Translations under genes and position numbers: made by a program
Origin: Aspidiotus rigidus
Taxonomy: Eukaryota > Arthropoda > Insecta > Hemiptera > Diaspididae
DNA: 64,000 bases
Assembly: GCA_035079385.1 (NCBI GenBank)
Contig: JAVHKY010000013.1
Span: forward strand, 992,001-1,056,000
Direction: 5' to 3'
Notes under the pieces: model-generated
Told to the model about the DNA's origin: nothing
The model's database searches: none
The model's input: the letters and a program-made list of their open reading frames with translations, nothing else
Part shown: piece by piece, positions 43,080-56,113 of the stretch
Position numbering within the stretch: position 1 is the first letter of the stretch
Layout of the letters: each line of letters begins with the position of its first letter

Positions 43080-44036
43080 TGACATAGAAAACAAGATATT
43101 GAAAGGCAGCTAGTTCAGAAACTATGTCAAACATTGAGCTCGATATGTAGATGGTATCCTAATTGTGTGGACAGGCACCATAGACATCAGCTGGACCAAT
43201 TCCTTCTTGGAACGAATGTGATGAACGAAGGCGTCAAATTCACCGTAGAAAAGGGCAATGAAACCATCAACTATTTGGACCTAACAGTCACGCTAGTGAA
43301 CAACCGAATAGAATACAAAATCTGCTGGAAGTCGACGCACACGGACGCATCATCATCCCAAATGACTCGCACCCCATCCCATACACTAGTTAGCGGCAAT
43401 CTAGAACTACTGCTACCGGGAAATTCTTGTCCTGAATAACGATGAAGAAGAGAGAAAAGAAATCGAGATAGTAAAGCAGAGGTGTGGTGGAGAGAGTTTT
43501 TGGGAAAATGGAAGCCAAGAACAACTCAGTTGGTACGACGAGAAAGCACTCCGGATCGATACCATACGCAGGAAAGCACACAAACAAGGTGACAAAGGTG
43601 TTCAACGGCTATGATGTAAATGAAGGCATCCAGAATAACCCACTCATTGTGAAGAGAATCGGTAATGACCAGATGGAAGAAGAGAAAGAGGAAGAGGAAG
43701 GCTTGCGCGGAGCTCCGTTTATGGCAGTGCAAAGGTATATACAGTGGTGAAACTGGGAGAAAGTTTAAGATCAGGAACGAGGAGCACGAAACATCGAGGG
43801 AGAAAGAAGATGGGAGTTCATTGTTTGGTGATCACTGTAAAGAAGAACAGCCCAAAGGAATATTTGAAGTCATACAGGTAGAGAATCGCACTAAGAGAAG
43901 AAAACTCTGGGAACAAATGGAGATTGCAAAGGCAAAGAGGAAGAAAGTCAGCCTTTTGAACAAAGTAATCACATTTGACAGCGAAAAATCATTCAACCTG
44001 GTGATTGGACGAGAGAAGAACAGAACCAACCAATAA
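43080..44036 (+). pseudogene. Penelope-like element, RT and GIY-YIG relic
   Basis: Read across frames on the + strand, this gives RYVDGILIVW (RT motif, YVDD changed to YVDG), then VKFTVEKGNETINYLDLTVT (the usual 'F..E......LDl.i' RT segment) and KICWKSTHTDA, then SIPYAGKHTNKV, and finally YSGETGRKFKIRNEEH with a downstream SSLFGDHC. The last part fits the YIG half of the GIY-YIG endonuclease with Arg and EH conserved. A final ~50 residues are rich in Lys/Arg. Several frameshifts and stops, plus the changed catalytic Asp, make it inactive. The order RT then endonuclease is that of a Penelope-like element. Confidence 0.75.
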
Positions 44037-44169
44037 AATGGCAGCAAACTTGGTGGACAATAGAAACGTAGCACGTTGTTCAATAGAGTGAACCAATCAC
44101 AACACAGTATCATTATAGCCAATAGGATTACAGTGTTATACTAGAAAAACTCATGTTTAAGGCCTTCTT

Positions 44170-44215
44170 CTGCAGTCACGACACAACTGATGACGGGGGT
44201 ACCCAAAAATACTTT
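44170..44215 (+). other. possible remnant of Penelope-associated hammerhead core
   Basis: CTGATGACGGGGGTACCC follows the Penelope-like ORF by about 150 bp. CTGATGA is the first conserved box of a hammerhead and GGG..CCC could be stem II, but the GAAA box is replaced by AAAA. Weak. Confidence 0.25.
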
Positions 44216-44229
44216 TATGATAAGGTAGT

Positions 44230-47200
44230 CTAATTATACACTTCGGAGTTTTTCTATAAGGAGCATATTTTTTTACTCAAATTCCCATAAAAGAAAGACT
44301 GAAGAAAAGGAGGTCGTGATATCGAGAAAAAATTTTAGGGAGTTATCAGGATTTCGTCGTTCAAATCTCAGAATGAACTCCTGTCTGAGGACATATTCAT
44401 ATAAACTTAAAAGGCTCAATTTTTCATTTTTTTTTTTCCTGATTGTCTCATTAAAAAAACTTACAATTCCAAATAGGACTCGATATCATTAGGCAGACGA
44501 CGATGACATCCTTTACAAAAATTAATGTGCAAGCGTGCAAGTCATTCATGGAGGGTGTTTTATGGGGCAAAGTTGATTTCGATTTTGAGAATTGAGTGTT
44601 CCTCTCCTTGCTTACATAGCTTAATATCCAAAGTTTCTCCTAGTCGAACACCTGTGATGCTTAAAATTTCTACAGGAAAATTGTTCTATTTTTTCTTTTT
44701 TTTTTGAGTTTGTCGTCCCATGCGTTCATCATCCGCCATCCAGCGAGAACTGACCTACCTTCATCTAATTGGATCTTTTCTTTCGTGCAGAACAACAAAC
44801 ATGTTGCATTTGTTTTTTTTTTCTTTCTTTCTTTCTTTTTGTTCTCTATCTAAGTAAGTTTTATGAACTTTTTGCGTTTGAGTGATAGAAAAGTGCGTGA
44901 TGCGCGAGCAGCATATATATTACGCCACTTTCCTCATGGTGCTTTGACCATTCATGTTCGGTAGAAGTAATGAATCATTGGTTCTTGTTGAAAGCTGATA
45001 GGCGTTTCATTTTTCTACATAATAGATTTTATCATAACAAATTTCATGTGTCATGTTATTGCATTGTCAATTTCTGATTAGATTAGGGTAAGTCGAGGTG
45101 GGATGCCAAGTTGAGAAAAAAAAAAAAAAAAATTCACAAAGAACAGGTTTTCTGTCGAAATGTCATTCGAGAAGTAAAATATAGGCTTGACCTAGGAATA
45201 CAAGTTGCTGATCAATTTTAAGGAACGTAGGAATGGTCGCTTCAAGCAATACTGAGGAAAGGCATTTTAAAACTTTCACATCATATACAGAGGAGAGAAT
45301 TTAGTAATACATACTCTCTACCATTGTGCTGTGATGAAATTTCTAACCCCAAGGGGTGTTTACACGAGCTCCGTCGTCGCGAATAGGGAGGTAAAGTAGT
45401 AGATGGCCAACGATTCGCTAGATTTGAAAATGTCAAACTTACAGGATATGACGTTACTGACCTAGCAACATTCAATTCGCGGCAACTTTTTAACGCTCGC
45501 GTCAATGCCGCTTTAAATACGCGTGAACGCATAGTCACTATACTTATTTTTACTTAGGAATAACTTTGTAATTTATTACGACCCAAAAGGAGTGTTGTCT
45601 CTTATTACCCAAAATTAATAGTAGTGACCAATTTAATTATTTTCTGTGAACTCTCAGAATTTGGATCAAGATTCATGAGAAGAATCTCGATTTTGACAGT
45701 TTGGAAACTGAAACTAGTTTCATACTGCATTGCACAACCTGTCAACGTATTGTAAAAATTCAATGATCAAATCGCGACTTCCGGGGAAGAACGTTACACA
45801 TGAAGCACTGTCCAGTGCACATAGTGTAGCGCTGCGTGAAGTCGTGGCCTTTCAACTCGATCATTAAGAGCACATCTACACAATTCGTTTAGTTTGGCTC
45901 CGTGCGATTGAAAGAAGGCTCTTAAGAAAACTAAAAATTGAAAACTAGCGTATACCAAATTAAGAACTGCGCGAGTATAAATTCCAGAAAAAGATGTAGA
46001 GTGAGAAATAATACGATTGAAAATAATTCCTAATTTATAGACTAGTGCAGTTTGTAAACTGCCCGTTTTCACCCTGCCACATCAGGTTATTATTTATCTA
46101 ATGCGTAGCGATACAAGTGCATCGTGTATACGCGCGTTGAACAAAACCTATAAACACGCATCTCCTGCGTACTCCCTCGTCTCTTCCCAGAAAAACTTAA
46201 CAACATTTTTTCTTAATGTTGTTTTATATCTTCCTTGACGGATTCAATCTACTATAGCTATCTCGTTCGCTGCTCTTTTCCTACCTATTTTATCACAATA
46301 AACGCGCTGTACCCCAACCCTGCCTCGCACTCGTTCACCCCCGCCGTCCAATAATATACACTGTATTCACAGTGTACGTCAAGGCTCCGAAGTGTTGTTG
46401 TGTTGTTCGACAGTCTTAACATGAAATTCTGCTTCACTATGCAGTTCGGCAAGCGAAGAAGACTCGTAGAAACATGCCCTTACAGAACCCTCGTCGAATT
46501 GCCTAAGGTCGTGGTGTTGAGGGGGTTTAATACACCCTCTCGCTACTCCTTCGATAATCATTCAAAACCTTTTTTTTTTCCTTCTCGCTCTTCATTCTTC
46601 TCCTTCTTTTTTCTCTCTCTTTTTCTCGTTTCTTTTCTTATTCTTTCATCGTGTACCATTTACGATAGTTAAAGAGTTTCTCTATATATACGGACGGGAT
46701 GGAGCGTGGAACATGAGTTTCTTTTGTAAGATTGGTTTAAAGTTACTCGTATTCGCTTTCTCTTTTATGATGCTGAGGCGTGTTTTTGTCTCGGCTAACA
46801 AAATTAACACTACCAAAAATTCACGCTAACATGCATCATCCTCTCTTGAGTAAAAGACACCTTGAATTTTATTGCATCATCCGGATTAATGAAAAATTTA
46901 GCAGAATTATTCTTCACGTTAAAAATTGAAAAAAAATTCAGTAAGTCCTTGCTTACTGAAGGAGTGCATTTAAGAAATAAAAAAGCAAGTCGAAAATCAG
47001 CAGATACCTGTAGAGTTGCCTGTTCCTTTAATTGAAATATAGTTTTGTAGTATCGGACTTGCTTTCTACGGTTAAAGAACGGATAATATTCTTTAAAGGT
47101 CGACCTTTTAGTACCCGCCACGCGCCGAACGAACCTTCGCCGTGAAAAGAAAGACCCTAGATCGGCATTGAGTTTCTATCGTAGATTATCTGTGAATAGT

Positions 47201-48030
47201 CATCAGGTCATGGGGTATCCAATATCCTTTTTAGTCCTATAATAATTTTTTTATCTATACCCTTTTCAATACAAATTATCCTTCAATTTGCGACTTATCA
47301 AGTTTGTGCGTCCGAATTCTGAAATCGCGTCGGTTACTCAGATGTATGTATAGCTGATGTAACAGGGTACTATGGATGTATAGAAAGAAGTTGCGGGTGC
47401 AAAAAACGTGTAGTATAGAAACTCTTGTTGACTGGATTATTTTCAAGATGATTATGAAACCTGTAGCTTACTTGGCTGTTATAAACTACTGGTTAATTTT
47501 AGAAACAAATGCTTATGTTTCTATCAGGAGGGCGCACGCTGATATCCTGAATAGAATTCAACTTTTTCCTGTTGTTTTTGGATACCATTCTGCGCAAGAT
47601 TTGCCAACCACAGTGTGATTGTAAAAATTTTAAGGCGATGGATTGTTTAGACACTAGAAAAATCTATCTTTACGAGCGTCCGTAGTCGCTCGAAGGTAAC
47701 ATCTTTGGTCATGAAATCGACCCTGCTGAGTACTGCGTCAGAAACGGAGGAAATTAAATGAAGTGACTACTTCAAAAGTGAAATTTTTCTCAAGAACCCT
47801 GATATATTGTATGAACCAGATGATCGGTATTCTTCTAAAGTGAATTTGTTCATAGCGAGTCATTTCACTCTATGGTTTTCTAGATATTATAATCATTATA
47901 CAGGAATTTTAGGGTACTGCCGTTATCGTAAAGCTCGAAAGTAAAATTTTTTACAAAAATCTTGAAATGTATTTGTATATTGATAGACAATTTGAGTTTT
48001 TCTAAAAAAATGATAATTTTTCTAAACCAC
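44230..48030. other. no gene recognised
   Basis: Contains dispersed-repeat pieces near 44550-44750, a TTTC run near 44820, an A18 run near 45117 and a relatively CG-rich block at 46080-46770. A 57-codon reading at 47448-47618 (from MIMKPVAYLAVINYWLILE) has a hydrophobic start but no other support. Confidence 0.35.
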
Positions 48031-48449
48031 CCTCCCTCTTCTACTCTTATGTACGAATTAACTCGAAAGTCAAAATTTCTCCAAGTTCTCGCCGCTTGTA
48101 CGTTTTCTCGAAAAGTCCTTGCTCCTCTCAGATATATGAGGTCTAGGGAATACCCATTTTATCGTCTTGAATAGGAGGAAAGCCTTTAAAAGATGGGTTT
48201 CTCTGTAAAATCAACCGTGAAATACGAAGTGTGAAATGAATAGAATTAAATATACGATTTGCCAAGTTATGGCGAGACACACCGAAGGGAGACATACTCA
48301 AGAGAGTAAAAGGAGGAGTAGATTGCTATAGCCACAGACATATTGAGGAAACACCGGAGCGCTTTCAATTAAATAACCATTGTCAATGGAGACATGAAAG
48401 CAACTAAACCAACTATGGCTGGAAAGAAGAACATCCGAGGAAATCAGGA

Positions 48450-51225
48450 CTATCAGAAAGGCACCCATTTTTCGGCACAGTAAAAATAAGGACTTTGAGC
48501 AGTAATTTAATACAAATAGCAGTAGATAATTTCATGCACAGTAAAAAATTATTTCAGCAGTAAAATAGGGTTCTGCACAGTGAAAAATTAAATGATAAGT
48601 AAATAAAGGATTTCCGCAGTAAAAAAATTATAATCGCAGTATGCTCAAAATAGATTGAGTGACTTAAAAAAGGTACGGTCACCGTACTTGTGAGAGCCTA
48701 TAAAGCTAAGTTACAATATAAAGGAGGTATGATACTAGAGGGAGGGAGGGGGGGAATCACAACAACATTGAAATAATAGTTCAGAGTCAAAATACATAAT
48801 AAGATCGGGCGCAGGAGAGTCATAAACAACAAAAATGGTAACAGGATTAACAAGAGTGGTGAAGGAAACACGTAAGGAGAGAGGATACAAGAGGAAGAGA
48901 GGGAATCACAACAACAATAAAATACAAATCACGATAAATTCACTGGACAAGTAAAGCCGGTTTCGATTTAGAAGGTCTACCGCGTCGGCGTTTCTGGCCC
49001 AAGGGAACTGATTTTGCCGCACCGGGAACGGTGACTTTTTTTAATCTCACCATCATACCAACAAGATGTATACACTGCCCTATTTTTTGGAAATATGGAC
49101 AGGAACAGGTGGATTCATCGACGCATATCACCCATGTCGTGTAGTTCAATTGTCGAAACTCGTCGAAAGTAGCCCACTTGCCATCTTTTTTCTTGAATTC
49201 CCGCAGTGACTTTGCAGTGATCTCCCTTTTCAAATTTCCAGCGGCTACATAAAAAACAGTAAAAAACAGTCCTGCCGTTCGATATCGTCTCCTCAATGAC
49301 CTTCTTATTGAGCATTGCCCACTGATAAGCTTCGGTCCATAGTTTCAGCGGGATTGGCGGAATTCTCTCAAAATGAACACAATTTCGTGAATTGGGGTCC
49401 CTCCGAGCAGACCACTCCCGAACAATATCAAACATGAGGGGCAGGAATTGCTCAACTGGTAGACGTTCCCTCAATGTGTGTTGCCTCTTTATGTGCGAAT
49501 TAGTGCCTTCGATCCCATTGTTGGTACTTGGATATGTAGGAGCTGCACCCTCGTACCAGGAGTTGTTGCGCATAATCCAGTGTTCGTGAAAGTAATGAAC
49601 AAAAGTTGCAATCTGGGGGTCACCTTTGGACTTCCATTTCAGCTCAAATAAATCAGCAGCTTTCCTGAACTTAGCATCACTGTCACAGGTCTGCAACGCA
49701 TCAATATCTCTTCGAATCTCACTGTGAACGTCCTTTGACATGGGCTTCAGAAACTTCTCAATATTTTCAAGCATATGGAAGAAACACACGATGCGGACTT
49801 TGGGTTGTCCAAACAGAGATACAAACGCCTTCGTTATGGCTTCGCTGCCGTCCGCTAGCAATACCGAAAGATGCCATTCACGGTCGTGTAGGTGGAACGC
49901 TTCAAAGAAGTAACGGAAATCATCAGCGTTTTCTGTTTTTGAAACGAATGCACCAAAGGGATGAAATTTTCGCTCTCTATCAGTTGTTCCACCTAATAAA
50001 ATGGGAAAGCCTTGCCATGTTAGCTTGTAAGTCGCGTCTATTGCTAACATGGCAGATTCGTGGAGTAGACCCAGTAATCTTCGCGTTGTTACTACAATAC
50101 GCAGTTTTTGCTCATCAACATTCGTTGACTCAGCAAACGCCTCGTGACGTAAGACAAATGGTTCGGCATCATCTGCGGGTACTTCTTTTCTGGCTGTACA
50201 CCATTCGTCAATGAAGTGCGCAGACACAGTAGCTGGCCCCAACTTCTCGCGCCGTAATACTTTCAAGTAATTCTCTAACTTACTTTTGGCAGGTTCAGTC
50301 ATATGGACTTTCCTCATTAACGCGAGCAGGGTTAGGGGTTTGTGAATACCGCCTTCGTATTTCTCTCGGATGAACTCTTTCATGTCAGAAGAAAGTCCTC
50401 GTGCAGGTTCGGTACAGTTAGTATGATCATGGCCGCAATCCGTTTCAAATAACGTTACGTTTTGACTACCTGAATGATAAAGCAAGTACATTGCAGCGGG
50501 ACACTCTGAGACTCGATAACGACCATGATTACAGCGATAATGCACTTTCATTCCTTCCGTCGTATTATTTATATCTTATTTATGCCAGATATTTTTGGCT
50601 GTCACAGCGTTCTCGGCTTCGGTTGCTGACGTAAACTGCTGCACTTCGACCCAAGTACGATTTAGACCTCTCCTCCTTCTTTTTGGCGGTGGCTCATTAC
50701 CTTCGCCGTCGTCATTTGAATCATTTTCACTAAGTACTTTCGTAAAATTCTTCAACGTATTTAGGCATCTTGATAAACTTTCGACACGATAATAGCAGAT
50801 AAAAAACACTGTATTCTTCGTTATATCACACGAATGTAAACAAGTAGAACTGAGCTTAATTCAAAATACCTAGGTACAGTGCGATACCTTCGCACAATTG
50901 CACTTGTTACCAAAATGAGTCATGTTAAAGCAAGCATAATTTCATTCGCAATCATCTTAAGAAAACTGCATGCTGACCTCGTTTAATCTTGCCCTTTAAT
51001 GATGACACAACGTCGGAAATCCTCATTTCACAGTTCATTCTCTGTAATACTGTTCAATGATTTACTGCGCATATTCCCTAATTTACTTTTCCAAATACTG
51101 ATTTTTACTGTTCAATTCCGGTAATACTGTTCTGTGATTTACTGTGTACATTCCCTAATTTACTGCTCCCAATACTGATTTTTACTGTTTATTTGTTTAC
51201 TGTGCAAATACCATTTTTACTGGGT
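48450..51225 (-). mobile_element. MULE (Mutator-like) DNA transposon, broken
   Basis: A transposase reading (48940-50809) sits between two ~200-bp ends rich in the same short motif in opposite orientation. The left end (48480-48650) has about eight CAGTAAAA-type words; the right end (51030-51220) has about ten TTTTACTG/TTACTG words. These look like subterminal repeats of the kind transposases bind. The outermost ends (near CACCCATTTTTCGG and ATTTTTACTGGGTG) are not cleanly inverted, so exact termini and the target duplication are uncertain. Confidence 0.7.
48940..50809 (-). pseudogene. MULE transposase with SWIM zinc finger, one stop and one frameshift
   Basis: The reading starts near 50809 with a basic KRRRRG stretch and runs in frame into a TAA at 50576-50578. 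Eight codons later it continues as a 478-codon ORF (50551-49115). That ORF has a Cys/His N-terminal zinc-finger-like segment (C7..C17..C39, H41, H43), then a MULE core: D172 in AIDATYKL, D234 in LLADGSEA, CFFH at 256-259 and E348 in NNGIEGTNSH. The catalytic D-D-E set is therefore present. A frameshift near 49260-49275, within duplicated CTGTTTTTTA tracts, separates the SWIM finger (CSCPYFQKIGQCIH, CxCx8CxH) and basic C-terminus, which lie in the frame 49296-48940. The gene would bind the element ends and move them; this copy is broken but young. Confidence 0.85.
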
Positions 51226-51249
51226 GAATAAATATTCCCCTATCAGAAA

Positions 51250-51660
51250 TAATGGTATTCCAGGTTGAAAAAGTAGATTTCCTTAATTTTCTCTTCAAAC
51301 TCGGCGTACTTTTTTACATGAGAATTGACCTAATCGATAAACGAAATACCAAAAGTCACGGTTCTCTAGTTCGAATAAGTGCATTTTCTTCATTTTCTAC
51401 TATTTCCAGACCCTTCCAGCGACTGGAGAATTTTTTACTATTTTTTTCGAACTCGGCGTACGTGTATACATAGGAATTTACCTAATTCATAAACTAAATA
51501 CCAAAGATCTCGGCTTCCAGTTTGAAAAAGTAGATCTTAATTTTCTATAATTTGTGGACCCTTCCAGCGACTGGAGAGTTTAATGACTATTTTTTTTTTT
51601 AACTCGGCGGACGTGTTCACATAAGTATTGATCTAATCAATAAACGAAATACTGAAAAAT
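51250..51660. repeat. ~150-bp tandem repeat, opposite orientation
   Basis: About three units with the anchor CCCTTCCAGCGACTGGAGA near 51411 and 51559, plus ACTCGGCGTACG and TTGACCTAATCGATAAACG-like segments. It is the inverse-orientation counterpart of the array at 31025-31870. Confidence 0.75.
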
Positions 51661-52439
51661 AAGTTTTTCTCCAGCTAGATGTTTGTTTCATCCCGCAGTG
51701 AAGTGCGTATTCTTCAGCCCGAACATTGACTATTGATTTCACGCGGTTTATCGCGGTGGCAGTGATTGCTTTCCCCGCCATTGTTGAAAAAAATACAGAA
51801 ATTCACCAAATATTCATTTCTTGGATAATATTCCACCTCACCGAGGGCCAAGATACTAAAGTATGTTGACTTGGGGAGTATGGCGCATTAAATGAATAAA
51901 TATCCCCAGGTGCCTCCCCCTCCGATTTCTTTAAAATGAGTTTGAAGTTTTGTAATTGCTAGAAACTAGGGACCGTATGAATGATTCTTCTTGAAAAAAA
52001 TACCATGGGTGCACATCTAAATCTTCTAAAATTTCTCCGAGTTTCATCGCTTTGCGACCATTATTGCCTGAGATACAGCCATTTGGATTTTAGGCCTAAG
52101 AATGGCTCTGCAGCCCGTGGGGGTTGGCGGATAGGTCCAGTTTTTCGGGTTTTGAGTTTTCTCATTAGGGACAACATTTTGACATACATTGGGAACATTT
52201 TGCGACCAAGGCCGTTTCCTCCCCCCTTGATCGGCTAGAGCCGTATCTCAATTATTTTTATCTTTAATTTTCACCAAGAATGCAGTTTCTACCTGTCTTT
52301 TCTGAGCTGATTTAAGGACCAAGGTGTGCTAAAAATTGACCAATTTGCCAAGATTTCCAATATGAGAGTTTAAAAATTCCTCCACTTGCTTCATAGGATT
52401 ATTTAGATGTTACATGTCTTTGCTGAAGCCTACTCTCTA

Positions 52440-52548
52440 ATTCGAAATTTTCCGAGTTCACCCTGTCTGCTTGGTGCAGCATATTATACTAGGCGGATAC
52501 TAGGTCTAAGCTTCCGTTATTCTAGGATGAAGCCTATATTAGTTCATA
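52440..52548. repeat. dispersed repeat fragment (TACTAGG module)
   Basis: ATTATACTAGGCGGATACT and AGGTCTAAGC segments match the TACTAGG units at 3815-4010 and 30430-30500. They continue on the other side of the hAT insertion at 52740-52765, so that element inserted into this repeat. Confidence 0.55.
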
Positions 52549-52556
52549 CTAACTTT

Positions 52557-52722
52557 CAGTGGCGGATTTATCAGTTGAGCTACCGTAGGCGGACAGAAAA
52601 CTGCCACCTCTGATAAAAATTTTTTTGCTCGCTACCCCGTCAACAGCAAAAAAAAAGGAAAAAAGAAAAAATTTGCCGTCCTAGGCGGCCGCCTACTCCG
52701 CCTTTACGTAAATCCGCCACTG
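52557..52722. mobile_element. 166-bp non-autonomous hAT-type element
   Basis: The ends CAGTGGCGGATTTA and TAAATCCGCCACTG are perfect inverses. The flanks CTAACTTT (52549-52556) and CTAGCTTT (52723-52730) are an 8-bp target duplication with one mismatch. End sequence and duplication length are those of hAT elements. The interior is A-rich with GGCGG..CCGCC and has no ORF. Confidence 0.85.
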
Positions 52723-53129
52723 CTAGCTTTATTAAACTAAGCTTATACTAGGTCCAAGCATCCGTGACCTGCGATGAGAAAAGGATGCTCATTGCCCACT
52801 GGCGCAAGAACACAATTTCTAGTGTTAAGCTCAACATCTTAAGAGAGAAAACCACTTATAGCTTAGATCTTGTATAAAAGTAGTATACTGAAGAGAGAAA
52901 GCGTACATAAAAGAGACTAGGTAAGCCGAGTATGCTAGCTGAATACTCAAGAAGCCACGAACAAACACTGGTATACGTTGCCATCAGTCATACAACAGCC
53001 CAACACTGCTTCGCTAGTTATGGCCAGAGGACGCTTCGAGATATAGATATCCTCCCAGATCTATCGGGTTCTGTGAGACACTATGGTAGAATCAGTTCTT
53101 TTCTTCTATTCATTGTCGAGTTATCTTAG

Positions 53130-56034
53130 AATTTATCCCCAACGGTGAAGTAAGAATAAATCTCCATCTCGACGTTGGTGCTATGGGTCATGGGAGATCA
53201 CCTACTTTAGTGACAGATATGGGTACTTTCATGTCCGTGTGGACAGTAAAGGGATACACCACAGGGTCCTTGATGAGTTATTTTTGTTTATTTTCCCGAA
53301 AAGTAGCCTCCTCGCTCCTCACTATCACAATTTTCCGGAAGGACGGCGGATACTAGACGTTTTTTCTAAATAACCTCCTGTATAGAACAGAATGATTCTC
53401 TGTTCAAATCCTCCAGCCATTATAGAAAAACTGATCGTTGAAAAGAGGGCGAAGACTAACCATAAAATCCGAAAAATGAGTCACTGATGCGGGTGGTCAA
53501 CTTTCGGTTCACGGTTCTAAGGACAGTGCCGAGAGGTTTCGGAATCTAGCGCTAACATTACCTGTTACGACCACCGGACAGACAAATATTCCAGCTTTTG
53601 AATAATAAAAAATTAAAACCAGAGCGGGCAACTCTCATAGATTGCCATTCAAAAATGACAGACGATGGAGTTCGTCAGATACAAAATTTTGTCAAATATT
53701 TTTGAGATTTTTTTCCTGTTTTATTGTGAACAAAATTAGTCAACAACGATTTTACGTATAGTTTGGCATAATCTGATTACACGAATGAGCAGTAAATTAA
53801 TTTTTCCCTTGTTTTCTCTTTTCAGTGAGAATGAAAAAACGAAGTTTTTGCTACAATTTAATACGACACAGCATACGAGAAGGATTTGACGGGGTTACTT
53901 AAATGTATAAATTATTTCAATACAAGTGCTAGAACTGCATTCTTACACACATGAACCATTTCATAGTTCAGTCTATACAGTTTACGTGCCTACCATCATC
54001 ACGACGTGTATAACAATAATGCTACCAGTCGCCAACGCACTAATTTTTACCAACTTTATACTATGTAATACAACTGTTTAGTGGTGGTTTACAAATAAGT
54101 ACATTACGGTCCTTATACGATACGTTTTTCTATCTCGGAAATTCGTTTGATGTTTATTAGAATATCCTCGTAAAACGATTATTTACCTACTTTGTTTCCG
54201 TCTTCCTTCGTACACGAGTAACGTTTTCTCACTTTTTTTTCTCTCGCTTCTTTTTCTGGAACGATTGTAAATAATTCAAGGTCGCGACGTCGTTTCCTCA
54301 ATAAAAATTCTCTTGAGGGATGATGAAAATAAAATGTAGGTGTTGGGGAGTGAAAGAAAGAAACTGAGATATGACTCATGGTTCATGTTGTTGAAGACGC
54401 GTTTTTTCAGTTTTGATATTGTCCCGTTGATAACTTTTTTATATTACCAAATATCTTGGAGTAGAATCTAGTGTATATTTTGCATTTGAATGAATATTTG
54501 ACGTCAAATACGAATTGCTGTTCTATTTGGGTGGACGCAGAGTAAACATTCAAGCTTTTTAATATTGGATTTCATCCTTAGTAGTTTTCATATTGCACCG
54601 GGCAACCCGCTATCCTTCTATCATATATTATGGCTCGAAAAATTCTTCTTTAGGGTAGGTCAGTTTTTGTAGGACATCAAATTTTTCAAAATACTCCAGG
54701 TTCCCTGTTAGAAACCAATATGATGCAGGCATTTCAAGTTGCAAGAAAATCATTTCTCATAGAATTTGAACTTAGGAAATCACCGCAAGGATTAGAAAAA
54801 TTTGCACGATTCTTGATGAGCTTCAATTTCCCTACGTACTTCATCTGTCGATCTTTCAATCTCGTTAATCAAAAATTCGAAAAGATATCTATCGATCATG
54901 ACTAACAGCTCTAGTCGATACCTCTGGTAAGTTGAGTCTCCCGATCCTTTACCCAGTGATTGTGAGGATTTCAAACGAACAGACTTTCACAGTTGATTAT
55001 TTTCATCCAGAGAACAAGATTTCATTTTCTTTGTATTCAAGACAAGTTCCACCATTAATGGTCACAACTCCCCTCCTTCAAAGGTACCTGTCACGCCTTC
55101 AAGAATTTGTACAAGACCAGTTTTGGGTCCCCACCTATCATAGCCCAGTCACAGCTCTTCGTGATACCCATAGCCACCCTTTCAAATACCTTCTTGGAGC
55201 CTCATATATAGCTGGAACTGACTGAATTTTGCCGCCTGCGCCTTCCAAAGATACTCAAATGTAAACTTTTTCGAAAATGTTTGCAATTTTCCAAACTAGG
55301 TTAAAGCCTCCAACTTCCCCTCCCAACCTTAATTGTTCTTTAACGTCATCATGATGACGTCATTGGTGTTAGGTGAACTTATGAAGTCACTCCTTGCTAT
55401 AGAGAAGTCATGAGGGAATTCATTTATTGAATTTTTTATTACAATCGTCAAAATTTCATTAGCTAAGACTGAAGTAAAATAATTTATACGTAACTCCGTC
55501 ATGGTTAGGGAGAAGGTGGAATTCGATGAATATGATTCAAATCAAATGAAGAGAGGGGAGGAAAAGAACTGTCAACAGTGTCTTTTTGTCTTCTCTTCTA
55601 ATAAACTCGACCGCTCAAGAAGTCCCAACTGTTAAATTTTGGCTCTTTCGCCGTACATCGAAATAAGTAAGTTTATTGCACTTCAAAAAAGTAATTTATT
55701 GTGGCTTAAACTGGTAGTTACAAAATTTTCAATTTTTCAAATGAGCTCTGAATGTTCTAGGATTTTTTTCTGAAACGACGATCATTTTATTCTGTCACTC
55801 TCTATTTGAAATTTCCCCACAACAATATTATGTCAGACAATCATTATATTTGCACAAGTTGTTCTTATATCTACGTAGGTATTCATCAAGTCGGCAGTTG
55901 TTGACATTCAAAAGGAAGAAGAAATAGAATACTGATTCTGTCTTGATTATTCATTCAAAAATTTCATTAAAGACTGTCGTTAAAACTTCGGAACATTATT
56001 TTTTTTATAAATTCTATAAGCTGGAAAAGAATCA
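53130..56034. other. no gene recognised upstream of the TPR gene
   Basis: Short ORFs only. A dispersed-repeat piece occurs near 54600-54710 and a further CRE-like palindrome (TGATGACGTCA) near 55355. The promoter of the downstream gene must lie in the right part, but no clear motif stands out. Confidence 0.35.
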
Positions 56035-56113
56035 ATGACGCTTTTTAAATCTTCTCAACTCATCATCACCGTTTGGGTGGTAAACTTTTGTTTCAGTAAC
56101 CAATCGCCTCGCT
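56035..56113 (+). CDS. TPR gene exon 1: signal peptide
   Basis: ATG at 56035 opens 26 codons with a hydrophobic core (LIITVWVVNFCFS), followed by NQSPR and one base of a split codon before GTAAGT. The phase-1 exit matches the phase-1 entry of every module. This resembles the class of exon seen at the start of modular secreted proteins. Confidence 0.75.

Noticed and set aside
47448..47618. 57-codon putative small secreted protein
   Set aside because: A hydrophobic start is the only support; no promoter, poly(A) signal or homologue recognised.
49735..50214. 159-codon + strand ORF
   Set aside because: Antisense shadow of the MULE transposase.
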